From positions 4,402,001 through 4,466,000 of the forward strand of contig CM040425.1 in NCBI GenBank assembly GCA_022702705.1: DNA of 64,000 bases, in the 5' to 3' direction. The notes below the pieces were generated by a model. The model had not been told where the DNA came from and did not search any database. It saw only the letters and a list, made by a program, of their open reading frames with translations. Positions 45,121-56,362 of the stretch are shown one piece after another; position 1 is the stretch's first letter, and every line of letters begins with the position of its first letter. Source of the DNA: Papilionanthe hookeriana x Papilionanthe teres. Its lineage: Eukaryota > Streptophyta > Magnoliopsida > Asparagales > Orchidaceae. Position numbers and translations under genes: made by a program.

Positions 45121-46880
45121 TTCAGGTTCTGTGGGACTTGTGCCTTATAATTTTGAGTTAGAACGAACTATTAGAAAAATAAAAAAAATTAAAAATACAG
45201 AAAAAGACAAAATATTCAAGAAATGGCGAATCAAAATAATCAAAATGATGAAATCCATCAAGAATATAGACTTTTAAGAGATTATGCTAACCCTACAGTA
45301 GATGAACTTCATGGTAGTATTCAGCACCCTGTTGTAGCATTCATTTGAACTTAAATCTACTATTATCCAAATGGAATCTAATAATCAATTTGGGGGACCA
45401 CCAACTAAAGATCCTAATTTACATCTTGCCAATTTTTTAGAATTGTGTGCTACTTTTAAATACGATGGTGTTTCGGACGATGTTATTAGACTTTCACTTT
45501 TTTCCTTTCTAATGAGTAATAAGGCTAAGATATGGTTAAATCCGTTAGCACCTGGATCTATCAGAACTTGGGGTGATTTAGCATAAAAATTCCTTGCTAA
45601 ATATTTTCCACCATTAAAGACTGCAAAGGTTAGAAATGATATTACATCTTTTCTTCAGTTTGAAGGGGAATCTATTTATGAAGCATGGGAAAAATTTAAA
45701 GATCTCCTAAGAAAGTGTCCACATCATTTGATACTAGATTGGTTAATAATACAGACTTATTACAATAGATTAGTTAGATCTCTTAGATCTATTATCGATG
45801 TCGCTGTGGTGGTTCATTGATATCTAAACAGTTTACTGATGATTATGCTTTAATTGAAGAAATGTCTACTAATAATTTTCAATGGCCTTCTAAAAGGTTA
45901 AATTCTAAAAAGGCAGCCAACATTCATGAAAATAACGCTTTTGCAATGCTAGTAAATCAAGTTGATGCAATTTCAAGGAAGATAGACCAATTTGGAATGA
46001 ATTTTCCTCTGCTAATTTTTATGATTGAAGAACAATCATTAGTCCAAATGCTTGATTCTCAAACATCATTAAATAAGCCTAATAACCCATATTCAAATTA
46101 TTAAAACCTAGGTTTGAAAAATCGTCCAAACTTTAACTCGAATAACAATAATCAGGGTGGTAGTAATTAACAATGGGGGAACAACCAAGTAAACCCATTG
46201 GGGAACTAGAACAACCAAAGGAATAATAATTATAGACCAACCTATCCTCCAGGTTTTAATAATACTTCACAATTTAAGGAGAAGAAGTTGTCTATAAAAG
46301 AAGTGGTGTTACAAATGGGAAATCAAAAGTCAAGGAGCTACAATCAGAAATATTGAGAATCAATTGGGACAAATTGCCAATTCATTAAGTAATAGACCCC
46401 AAGGAACACTTCTTAGTAATACAGAAGTAAATCCAAGAGACAAGAATAAAGAGCAAGTGAAAGCTATTCAATTGAGAAGTGGAAGAAAGTTAAAAGGTAG
46501 AGTTCAAAAAGAGAACAAAGTAAAGAAAGAAGAGATTGAAGAGCCAAAAGAGGACGCTCCAAAAGGTTTGAAAAGACCTATTTCTCCATCTACGATTGAT
46601 TTAGAAAATCCACCACCTCCATTTCCTCAGAGACTTTGACAACAAAATTTGGATAAGAAATTTTCAAAGTTCTTGAAAAATATTTAAGAAGCTTTCAATT
46701 AGCATTCTATTTGTTGAAACCTTAGAACAAATGTCAAGCTATGTGAAATTTATGAAGGATATTCTCAACAGAAAAAGTAAGTTTGAAGATAATGAAACTG
46801 TTAAACTTAATGAGGAGTACAGTGCTATAATTTAGAAAAAGCTTCTCAAAAAACTTCAAGATCCTGGTAGTTTCACGATT
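45121..46880 (+). pseudogene. Athila2 gag gene, heavily mutated
   Basis: Segments in order: LVPYNFELERTIRKIKK, LLRDYANPTVDELHGSIQ, EDPNLHLANFLELCATFKY-like block at 45413, NKAKIWLNPLAPGSIRTWGD, FPPLKTAKVRNDITSF, EEMSTNNFQWPSKRL, the asparagine-rich tract, KAIQLRSGRKLKGRVQ and PPPPFPQRL. Stops and shifts occur at about 45220, 45345, 45583 (a CAA-to-TAA type change), 46100, 46330, 46637 and 46835. The same domain order as the Athila1 gag, and collinear with it across the L2 insertion point. Confidence 0.85.
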
Positions 46881-48560
46881 CCATGTGCAATTGGAGACAG
46901 ATTTTATGAGAAAGCTTTATGTGATTTAGGTGCAAGCATTAACCTTATGTCATTATCTATATTCAAAATACTGGGATTAGGAGAAATAACACCGATTACT
47001 GTAACTCTGCAATTTTCAGATCGTTCGATCACATATCCTAAAAGAGTTATAAAATATGTTTCAGTGAAGGTTGATCAAATTATCTTTCCTGTTGATTTCA
47101 TTGTGCTATATATGGAGGAAGATAAAGAGATAACCATAATTTTAGGGAGACCTTTCCTAGCCACAGGCAAAGTAATGATAGATGTGTAAAAATGAGAATT
47201 AACTATGCGTGTCAATGATTAAACTGTTACTTTCAATATCTCAAAATCAATGAAATATCCTGCAAAAGGTAAAGATGATGAATGCTATAGGATGGATGTT
47301 ATCAGATATCTATGTGAATGGCATTTTAAATCAACTTAAGAAGAGAAACCTGAAAGTGAAAAACTGTAACACGAGCAAGAAGAGTAATTACAACGTTCTA
47401 AAGATCTTCACAAGGAAGATTTAAATTATATTCATGAAATTTTTAAATTGTTGGACATGACTAAAAAAGATGAATCTTTTAGTCCATCAATTGAAAAATC
47501 TCCTGAACTTGAATTAAAGATGCCTCCTACTTATTTAAAATATGCTTTTTTAGGTGATTCCCCAAATTTTCCAGTCATAATTTCCTCTCAATTTACTGAA
47601 AAAGAAGAAGAGAGTTTGCTTGAAATTCTAAAGAAATATAAGAAAGCCTTTGGATGGACAATAGCTGATATTAAAGGAATCAGACCTTCAATTTGTATGC
47701 ATAAAATCCTTATGGAAGAGAATTGCAAACCTCAGGCTGATCCTCAATGAAGATTAAATCCTATCATGAAGATGATGTTAAGAAAGAATTTTTAAAGTGG
47801 TTGGATGCTAGAATTATCTACCCTATTTCAGATAGTGCATAGGTTAGTCATTTTCACTGTGTTCCTAAGAAAGGAGGGGTTACTGTGACTGTTAATGAAA
47901 ATAATGAAATAATACTAACAAGATAAGTTACAGGGTGGTGAATATGCATAGATTATTGAAAAATTAAACCTTTCCACAAGGAAAGACTATTTTCCACTAG
48001 CCTTTCTAGATCAGATGCAAGTAGACTGGCTGGACATAAATACATTTGTTTTCTGGATGGATATAATGGTTACCACCAAATAAAAATTGATACCGAGGAT
48101 CAAGAGAAACACATTTACCAGTCCTTATGGTACATTTTCTTTTAGAAGAATGCCCTTTAGTTTATGTAATACCCCTACTACATTTCAGAGACATATGATG
48201 GCAATTTTCTATGATTTTATTAAAAAAGGAATTGAAGTTTTTATGGATGACTTTTCAGTGTTTAGAATTTCATTTGAATCATGTTTAGATCATCTATCAA
48301 GAGTTGTGAAGAAACTATTTTAGTCCTTAACTGGGCAAAAGGCTAGTAGCAGGAGAAATTGTATTGGGACATCGTATATAAGAAAATGGTATGGAGGTAG
48401 ATCCTGTAAAAATTCAAATTATCTCAAATTTACCTTGCCCAATAAATGTAAGGGAGATTAGAAGTTTTTTGGGACATGCTGGATTCTACAGGCATTATAT
48501 TAAAGACTTTTCAAAAAATTCAAAGCCTTTAGGTTGTTTAGTAGAAAAAATGTGATTTTT
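46881..48560 (+). pseudogene. Athila2 protease and reverse transcriptase, heavily mutated
   Basis: Protease: LCDLGASINLMSLSIFKILG at 46918 and IILGRPFLATGKVMIDV at 47136, then stops at about 47187, 47196 and 47221. RT: ELELKMPPTYLKYAFLGD (47503), a stop at about 47749, a frame loss near 47775, the palm FTSPYGTFSFRRMPFSLCN (48110) and FMDDFSVF (48241). GHAGFYRHYIKDFSKNSKPL lies near 48475. Many stops stand where the Athila1 sequence has CAA, CGA or TGG codons. No function can remain. Confidence 0.85.
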
Positions 48561-50205
48561 GATTTTGATGAAGAATGCCTAAAAGCTTTGAATCATTAAA
48601 AGAAAAATTAATCACTGCACCTGTTATAGTTTCCCCAAACTAGAAAAAACCTTTTTAATAAATGTGTGATGTCAGTGATTATGCTATTTGAGCTGTTTTA
48701 GGTCAGAGATGTGATAAAATTTTTAAAGTGATTTACTATGCTAGTAGAACTCTTAATGAAGCTCAAATTAATTATATCACAACTAAGAAAGAGTTATTAG
48801 TAATAGTATTTGCCTTTGATAAATTCAGATCATATTTAATTGGAACAAAATATGTGGTGCATACTGACCATTCTGCTACTAAATATTTAATGAAAAAGAA
48901 ATATGCAAAACCGAGACTTAAGATGGATTCTTCTTTTGCAAGAATTTGATTTTGAAATAATATATAGGAAGGTGTGATAATCAAATTGTTGATAATCTAT
49001 CCAGGCTTGATTATGAAAAATATCTTTGCTATGAAAATGAAATTAATGAACATTTTCCTGATGAAAAATTGTTCACTATCAATGAGCTGTGTGTTCCGTG
49101 GTATGCCTACATTATAAATTTTATTGTCAGTGATATTGTACCCTATGGTTTGACATGCCAGGAGAGGAAGAAATTTTTATCTAAAGCTAAGACTTATTTT
49201 TGGGATGACCCATTTTTATATAAACAAGGAAAGGATCTGATTATTGGAAGATGTGAGCCTTTAGAAGAAACTTATGAAATTATTCAAAAATGTCATAATT
49301 CTAATTATGGGGGATATTTTGGTGTTGATAAAACTGCATATAAAATTTTACAATCTGAATTTTATTGGCCTACAATTTTTAAAGATGTTATATTAAAAAT
49401 TGTGATCGAAGACAACGTGTAGGCAATATTTCTAGAAGAATGAAATGCTCCTCAATTATATGTTGGAAGTTGAAATATTTGACGTCTAGGGATTAGATTT
49501 CAATGGACCATTTATACCATCTTTCAAAAATATATACATTCTAATAGCAGTAGACTATTTATCCAAATGGATAGAAGTTATTGCTTTACCTTGATGTGAT
49601 GCTCAGTGTGTTGCAAAGTTTTAAACAAAGAATATATTTTGTAAATTTGGAATACCAAGAGTAATCATAACTGATGGGGGAAGTCATTTTAGAAATGCGA
49701 TTATAGAAAAGCTAGTAAAGAAATATCACATTCACCACTGCATTGTTACTGCTTATTATTCACAAACAAGTGGTTTAGTTAAATTATCCAATCGTGAAAT
49801 TAAAAGAATATTGGAAAAGACTGTTAATCCAAATAGAAAGGATTGGTCAACAAAACTAGATTATGCTTTGTGGGCTTATAGGACTGCATACAGAACTCCT
49901 ATAGGAATGTCCCCATATAGGATAATTTTTGGAAAAGCTTGTTATTTACTATTTAAACTTGAGCATAAAGCATATTTGGCCATTACAGGGTTCAATTATA
50001 ATTTGAAAGATGCTGGTGAAAAGAGATTGTTGCAATTAAATAAGCCTGAAGAAATAAAGAATGAATCTTAAGAAAATGCTAAGATTTATATAGAAAAGAT
50101 GAAGTTGTGGCATGATCGGAAGATTCTTACTAAAAATCTTGAGTCAGGACAGCAAGTTTTGTTACATAATGCTAGATTGAAAATATTTACTGGAAAACAT
50201 ATGTC
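48561..50205 (+). pseudogene. Athila2 RNase H and integrase, heavily mutated and C-terminally truncated
   Basis: RNase H: CDVSDYAIxAVLGQRCDK (48664), VIYYASRTLNEAQINYITTK (48728), HTDHSATKYLMKKKYAKP. Integrase: KCHNSNYGGYFGVDKTAYKI (49289), where the second zinc-binding His is Tyr; GLDFNGPFIPS (49491) with the first catalytic Asp; VIITDGGSHF (49662); a LVKLSNREIKRI-like segment (49776) in which the catalytic Glu is Lys; and MSPYRIIFGKACYLLFKLE (49907). The reading ends after SSWMG near 50205, just where the GPY/F motif should begin. Confidence 0.82.
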
Positions 50206-50640
50206 CAGTTGGATGGGCTCTGATGGCGATGAAAATCTTTTTTGTCGATTTTGCATCGCTATCAATTCCCGTATCATGTCAATGTCAAGGAGTCGCCACT
50301 CTCTTTATCTATCTATCACCCTAATTCTTATCCTACCTAGACTTATTTTCAGAAGTCTTTGGAGAATTTGAAGAAAGATTAATCATGATAGAGATTGAGA
50401 GAAAAAGAGATCAAATGATAATTTCATAGAATAAATCTTTAGCTTGTATAATTACTGAAGTTTTTCGTATAAGAAAATCACATGAAGATCTTGAGTAACC
50501 AGAGAGGTCTTATAGGTGAAATACCTATCCTGAATTCTTTAATCTCCTATAGGAGCAAGACCCTATAGTTAATTACATCATGAGCAATTAATACTGCCTA
50601 GGAAAACTCCCGATTAATGTTAACATTTATCCTCAAAAAA
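50206..50640 (-). repeat. L4: fragment of an Ogre/Tat-like LTR end
   Basis: Contains AAGGAGTCGCCACT at 50287-50300 and CCCTATAGTTAATTACATCA at 50562, which align with L2 (16566 and 16922) and L1 (11330). Only the first about 430 bases of the LTR family are recognisable; the sequence then passes into tandem repeats. It is inserted into, or recombined with, the Athila2 integrase gene. Confidence 0.6.
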
Positions 50641-51480
50641 GTGTAAGTGTTGTCATGTTAAGTTCGATTTAAGTCGAACTTAGGAATTATGTCGGTTTGT
50701 GTTGTGTTAAGTTCGATTTAGGTCGAACTTATGTTGGTTTATGTCAAAAGTGTCATTTTATGTCAAATCATGTCGATTTATGTTGAGTTTGGTTTGAAAT
50801 GTCAATTAATGTCATTTAATGTCGGTGTTTGTTGAATTTGGTTTGAAATGTCGATTAATGTTGAATTATATTTGATTATGTTTGGAATGTTGATTAATGT
50901 CGAATTAATGTTGAATTATGTTGAGTTTCATTTGGAATGTCGAATTTATGTTAGTTAAGTCAATTTTTGTTTGAAATGTCAACTATATGTCTTTTATGTC
51001 GATTTATGTTTGGAATGTCAAATTTATGTCGTTTATGTCGATTTATGTTTGGAATATCAAATTTATGTCGATTGTATCGATTTATGTTTAAAATGTCGAA
51101 TTTATGTTGATTATGTCGATTTATGTTTGAAATGTCGAATTTATGTCGATTATGTCGATTTATGTTTGAAATGTCAAATTTATGTCGATTTATGATCGAA
51201 ATGTCAAATTTATGTTGGTTATATCGATTTATGTTTGAAATGTCGAATTTATGTCGTTTCTGTCGTTTTATGTTTGAAATGTCAAATTTTTGTCGTTTAT
51301 GTCGATTTATGTTTGAAATGTCAAATTTATGTCGATTTATGTTTGAAATGACAAATTTATGTCGATTATGTCGATTTGAGTTCAATTTTATCGATTTAGG
51401 TTCAATTTGGGTTGAACCTAATATTTATGTCGATTTAGGTTCAATTTTGGTTGAACCTAAGGTTTATGTCATGGTTTAGG
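50641..51480. repeat. Tandem array, mostly 39-bp unit (TATGTCGATTTATGTTTGAA)
   Basis: Words TATGTCGAT and TATGTTTGAAATGTC alternate; clean copies at 51122 and 51161 show a 39-bp period, with shorter 30-bp variants. The array is degenerate before 50950. Because 39 is a multiple of 3, both strands stay open over 350-430 bases and encode 13-residue repeats (NRHKFDISNI type); I regard these as non-genic. Confidence 0.88.
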
Positions 51481-51800
51481 TTAGATTTAGGTTCAGGTCA
51501 GGTTGAACCTAAGTATGGTTTGATTTAAGTTTAATATGGGTTAGACTTAAGTTGGGTTTAGGTTAGACTTAGGTTCATCTCAAGTGAACCTAAGTATGGT
51601 TTGACTTACGTCTAATATGGGTTAGACTTAAGTTGGGTTTAGGTTAGACATAGGTTCATGTCGAGTTGAACCTAAGTATGGTTTAACTTAAGTCTGGTAT
51701 GGGTTAGACTTAAGTTAAGTTTGGGTTAGACTTAGGTTCATGTCAAGTTGAACCTAAATATGGTTTAACTTAAGTCTAATATAGGTTATACATAAGTTAG
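51481..51800. repeat. Tandem array of about 90-bp units rich in GGTTAGACTTAAG
   Basis: Three to four degenerate copies of a unit with GGGTTAGACTTAAGTTGGGT and AGGTTCATGTCGAGTTGAAC. It bridges the 39-bp and 75-bp arrays. Confidence 0.75.
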
Positions 51801-52262
51801 GTTTGGGTTTGAATTTGATTAAACCTTAATTGGTTAAGGTTTAATAGTTTAATTAAGTCTAATGTGGTAGACCTAATTAAAATTTAAGTTTGATTAAACC
51901 TTAATTGGTTAAGGTTTAATAGTTTAATTAAGTCTAATGTGGTAGACTTAATTAGAATTTAAGTTTGATTAAACCTTAGTTGATTAAAGTTTAATGGTTT
52001 AATTAAGTCTAATGTGCTAGACTTAATTATGGTTTAAGTTTGATTAAATCTTAATTGATTAAGGTTTAATGGTTTTTATTAAGTCTAATGTGGTAGACTT
52101 AATTATAGATTAAGTTTGATTAAACCTTAATTGATTAAGGTTTAATGGTTTAATTAAGTCTAATGTGGTAGACTTATTTATGGTTTAAGTTTAATTAAAC
52201 CTTAGTTAATTAAGGTTTAATAGTTTAATTAAGTCTAATGTGATAGACTTAATTATAATTGG
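51801..52262. repeat. Tandem array, 75-bp unit with internal hairpins, about 6 copies
   Basis: ATTAAACC occurs at 51818, 51893, 51968, 52043 (variant), 52119 and 52194, period 75-76. In most units ATTAAACCTTAA and TTAAGGTTTAAT face each other across 4 bases (exact in three, one or a few mismatches in the others), and GTCTA and TAGAC face each other across 6 bases. A second block of the same unit lies at 52926-53346. Confidence 0.92.
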
Positions 52263-52700
52263 GTTGGATCAAAGTTAAGTTCAAGTTAGGTTAAACCTAG
52301 ACTTAAGGTTGACTTAAGTTCAATATGGGTTGAACTCAAGTTCAATTTAAGTTTGACTTAAGTTAGGTTCAAGTTAGGTTGAACCTAAACTTAAGGTTGA
52401 CTTAAGTTCAATGTGGGTTGAACTCAAGTTCGATTTGAGTTTGAGTTAAGTTAGTTTCAAGTTAGGTTGAACCTAGACTTAAGTTTGACTTAAGTTCAAT
52501 ATGGGTTGAACTCAAGTTCGATTTGAGTTTGACTGAAGTAAGGTTCAAGTTGGGTTGAACCTAAACTTAAGGTTGACTTAAGTTCAATGTGAGTTGAACT
52601 CAAGTTCGATTTGATTTTGAGTTAAGTTAGGTTCAAGTTAGGTTGAACCTAGACTTAAGGTTGACTTAAGTTCAATATGGGTTGAAGTCAAGTTAAGGTT
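52263..52700. repeat. Tandem array, 88-bp unit, 5 copies
   Basis: GACTTAAGTTCAAT occurs at 52311, 52399, 52487, 52575 and 52663, an exact 88-bp period. Each unit holds the inverted repeat AGGTTCAA..TTGAACCT. No coding content. Confidence 0.92.
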
Positions 52701-53346
52701 TTAAACTTGGGTTCACGTTGTTTTGAATTAAGGGTTGAACTTGGGTTTAATTTGGGTTGAACCTGAGTTTATAGGTTGAACTTGGGTTCAAGTTGGTTTG
52801 AGCCTAAGTTAAAGGTTGAACTTGGGTTCAAGTTGGGTTGAACCTAAGTTAAAGGTTGAACTTGGGTTCAAGTTTGGTTGAACTTGGGTTCAATTTGGGT
52901 TGAACCTAAGTTAAGGGTTATTTTAGGTTTGAGTTTGATTAAACCTTAATTGGTTAAGGTTTAATAGATTAATTAAGTCTAGTGTGGTAGACTTAATTAT
53001 GGTTTATGTTTAATTAAACCTTATTTGGTTAAGGTTTAAAAGATGAATTAAGTCTAATGTGATAGAATTAATTAGAGTTTAAGTTTAATTAAACCATAGT
53101 TGATTAATGTTTAATATACTAATTAAGTCTAATGTGATAGACTTAATTAGAGTTTAAATTGGATCATGATTTAGGATGGATTAAACCTAATCAGAGTTTA
53201 GGTTTAATTAAGTCTAATTTAGTTAAGACTTAATGGTTTAATTAGGTCTAATGGGTTAGACCTAATTAGGTTTTAGGTTTGATAAAGTCTAATTTAGTTA
53301 AGACTTAATGGTTTAATTAGATCTAATGATTTAATTAGGTCTAAAT
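52701..53346. repeat. Mixed array: GGTTGAACTTGGGTTCAAGT units, then 75-bp units again
   Basis: 52701-52925 has short units built on GTTGAACTTGGGTTCAAGTT, about 45-65 bp. From 52926 to 53346 the 75-bp unit (TTAAACC..GGTTTAA, GTCTAATGTGGTAGAC) returns in degenerate form. The array ends at TAGTAAATGTTTTAAA, where Athila2 spacer sequence resumes. Confidence 0.85.
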
Positions 53347-54670
53347 AGTAAATGTTTTAAAGTGTATTGTGTTTTTAATAGTGTATAATTTAATTCCAAA
53401 AACTACTAGGAAAATTTAGAACACTATTAGAAACTACTATTTAAATTGCATGTTTAAACTTTTGAAAATTTGCAACCATATATTTTTTCTAGTGTTGTTG
53501 TGATTTTTGTTATGTTAAGTTTATGTGTGTTTTCTTTGAAAACCTCCACTACTGTAAATGTCCTTTGAAATTATTTTATAAAAAAACAAAAAAACTGAAT
53601 TTGATTACTTGTACTCCTGTTTTTTTAAATGTTATACTTGCATATATAGGTCATAAAGATTCCTGTAAGCATGTTATTTTAGTTTTTAGTTCTTACCCAT
53701 GTATCATTTCTCATGCTTAAATGTTTTATCCTAATTAAAATTTTAAAGTTTAGGGGGAATTTAAAAACAAATTTTCAAAAACTAAACTTTTATTTGTTCT
53801 CAAGAATACTATAAATAAAATTTGATTTTTGATTGAAAATAATTATGTACATGAAGCTATATTAAAGGAGCAAAATTTTGAATATAGAAAAGAGTAAGAG
53901 AATTTAGTTAAAATCTATAGTAATGATGAAAAATTTAAAGTAAAATTTTCTTAGTAAAGAAATGTTAAATATAGTTAAACTATCTTTAGTAGGAAATGTT
54001 GTATTTTTTGGAAAAATAGAAGATTTGATTTATATTTTTCAAAGCTTAAATTTCTTTTATTGAAAAATAATTTTCAATAATGTTATTACGATTTTAAGTG
54101 AGGATATACATCAAACCTTTGTTTTAAATGGAAGGATGGAATTGAAAATCATTAAAGACCCATCCAGATACATTAATCCTTGCCTTATAAAAAAAATAAA
54201 AAACAAAAAGAAAAAGAAAAAAAAAGAGAAAAACTATAGTCTGTGAAAAATAATGAAGGAGAAGCTTGAAGATTTAAAGGCCTAATCAAAAATTGGTTCC
54301 ATACCTAAACTTTAAAATACAAGTTTTGAAAAAATCTAAAGCTTAAGATTATAATATAGTAAGTAAAATTAATTTCAAAAAAAAAAATTTTAAGTGAGAA
54401 AAATAAAATGTTAAATCCTATATTTTGAAAAATCTACAAGCATTTCTGAATTAGATAGGAACTCAAATTTTCAATTATCCTTTACTTAAGAACTTTCTAA
54501 ATTTTAAGTTGGTCTCATTTACTAAAATTTTTTCTAACTTAGACTATTTCATTTCTAGAACAAAATTTTGAAACCTTCCTAAAGAAACTTATTTACAAAA
54601 TTTGCATGTTTAGTTTTTATGTGATTAAGTGTCACTTGAGGGCAAGTAACATTTTAATTTTATGAGATTT
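53347..54670 (+). other. 3' spacer of Athila2
   Basis: Collinear with Athila3 38094-39431. First polypurine-like tract AAGTTTAGGGGGAATTT near 53746-53762; hairpin position 54177-54260, where only five pairs remain (TCCTT with AAGGA) around an A-rich loop; box GGCAAGTAACATTTTAA near 54641; decayed polypurine tract at the LTR edge. No gene. Confidence 0.7.
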
Positions 54671-56362
54671 TGATACACCTAAAATATATAATATTTTTAT
54701 GAACATTTTTATACCAATTTTTGATGATATTCCACTTTAGTGGAAGGTATTTTTATGTTTTTTTGCAGGTATGATTAAAATGAATGATTATAATGAAATA
54801 AGCAAAAAAGGGTCAAATTTAGAGCAAAAATGAGAAGTGTGCAAAATTAACCTCTGGCGGCTAAGCGCCAAGGGGTGGCGCATAGGCATAACAGTTCAAA
54901 GTGGCAAATTAAATCAAATTTGGCGCCATTTCCAAGGGATATTTGAAGCAACTTTTGGTTTAAACTTTCGTAACTTCTTTAGGGCGACAAATTTGAATGA
55001 AGAGATGCATCCTTTGGTAGATACATTAAATCTGGATATGATTTGAAGAGACAACAAAGCACCTTTTGAAGAATAATTAAAATGAAGGTGTGATCAAAGA
55101 AAGGGGTTGTTGATAGTTGTTTTTGTGGTTGAGAGTCTTTTTGGTTTGTTTAAAGAGTTTTTAGTGAGTCATCAGAGTCTTATTGAGAGTTAGAGGGGAA
55201 AGAGTTGGTGTTGAAGCCTTCTTCTCACCAAAACTTATCTAGTTTGTATTGGAGTTTAAAGTCAGAGTTGGAGTCTACATAGTTGGGCACCACCCTCTGA
55301 GGAGTCATTTAGTGGAAAAAAAAGTTTCATAGGAACGTTAAGAGTCTTATGGAGAGGATTTTCATATAAGTTTTTATCTTTAATTTTACATTTGGTTTTA
55401 ATGTAAGACTTATTGTGTTTTCACTATGATCTCTACTTTCAAATCAAATTTTGTTTGTGTTTTCTCCATGAGTTCTGAGTAGTTTTCTTTATCATTTTCC
55501 TTTTAAATGATGAAGTAATTAAATTATGGATGGAAGTTGTGTGAAGAATAGATGTTTAATGTTGGAAGAAGTTGTGATGATTCCACTACCTTGCACTTCA
55601 TTTACTTCTTAATTTGGTCAATTAAGATGTTAAAATTTGTTGTGAGAACATGTAAGAATCATTGCGGTATTGTCTCAATTAACAATTAGAGAGAGTCACA
55701 TGAAATTGTATGGGTGAGAATGTAGTACATATAGTTGAGTGCAAATAAATAGGGAGATGTGCTTTTGATTGGGTGTAGAATTAGAGGACTTTAGAGTGAT
55801 AGGCTAAGGCCCCCAATTTAGTTTGATGTTTTAAGTTTTGTTATGAGATGTTAGCCCCCGGTGGAGGGAGAAGAGGGAACTCTAGAGTGAGAGCTAGTAG
55901 CTTCCTTGCCTAACCCATCTACAAGATTTCAAAACTTCAGATTAATCTATGTTCTTTATAGAACCAAGTAAGAGTTAAGAATATAACTGCTCCTATTTGG
56001 CACAACCCATTTAGATACTTCCACAATGAAATTCCATAATTATTACTAATTCATTAAGAAGGAAAAAGATATTTTAATCTTATTTTCTTTCATATCATTT
56101 TTATAGTCCTGATAATTTTAGTCGCATGCTTTACTTTTTCTTAAAAAATTATCAAAAAGAATTTAAACTTTTTATCTTTAAAATATAACTTACAAAATCA
56201 TTTAGAAATGTAAAAAAAGTTATTTTTTTGCTTTATTTAAATTTTTAGGCATTTCTCTATGAGTTTGATATCTCATGCTTAATAAAACATTCTTATATTA
56301 CTTGATAAATGATGTGTATACTTGTGTAGAATCCCATATTATATAATAATTAAAGTTGATTT
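54671..56362 (+). repeat. LTR-B copy 3 (3' LTR of Athila2, truncated)
   Basis: Starts TGATACACC. GC module GGCGGCTAAGCGCC..GGGTGGCGCATAGGC at 54852-54888. It is alignable with 43224-44915 but stops at AAAGTTGATTT and joins L3 sequence at about 56363, so the last about 110 bases of the LTR are missing. Confidence 0.82.

Larger units (their letters stand above)
43224..56362 (+). mobile_element. Athila2: complete-ended but heavily decayed Athila element
   Basis: 5' LTR-B, primer site, gag, protease, RT, RNase H, integrase up to its C-terminus; then an L-type fragment and tandem arrays in place of the integrase end and env region; then 3' spacer and a 3' LTR lacking its last about 110 bases. It is inserted in L3, since L3-type sequence flanks both sides. 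Numerous TAA, TAG and TGA codons mark it as older than Athila1. Confidence 0.85.

Noticed and set aside
50960..51479. Repetitive proteins (NRHKFDISNI or MFEMSNLCR repeats) on opposite strands
   Set aside because: By-product of a 39-bp tandem repeat with no stops; both strands are equally open.
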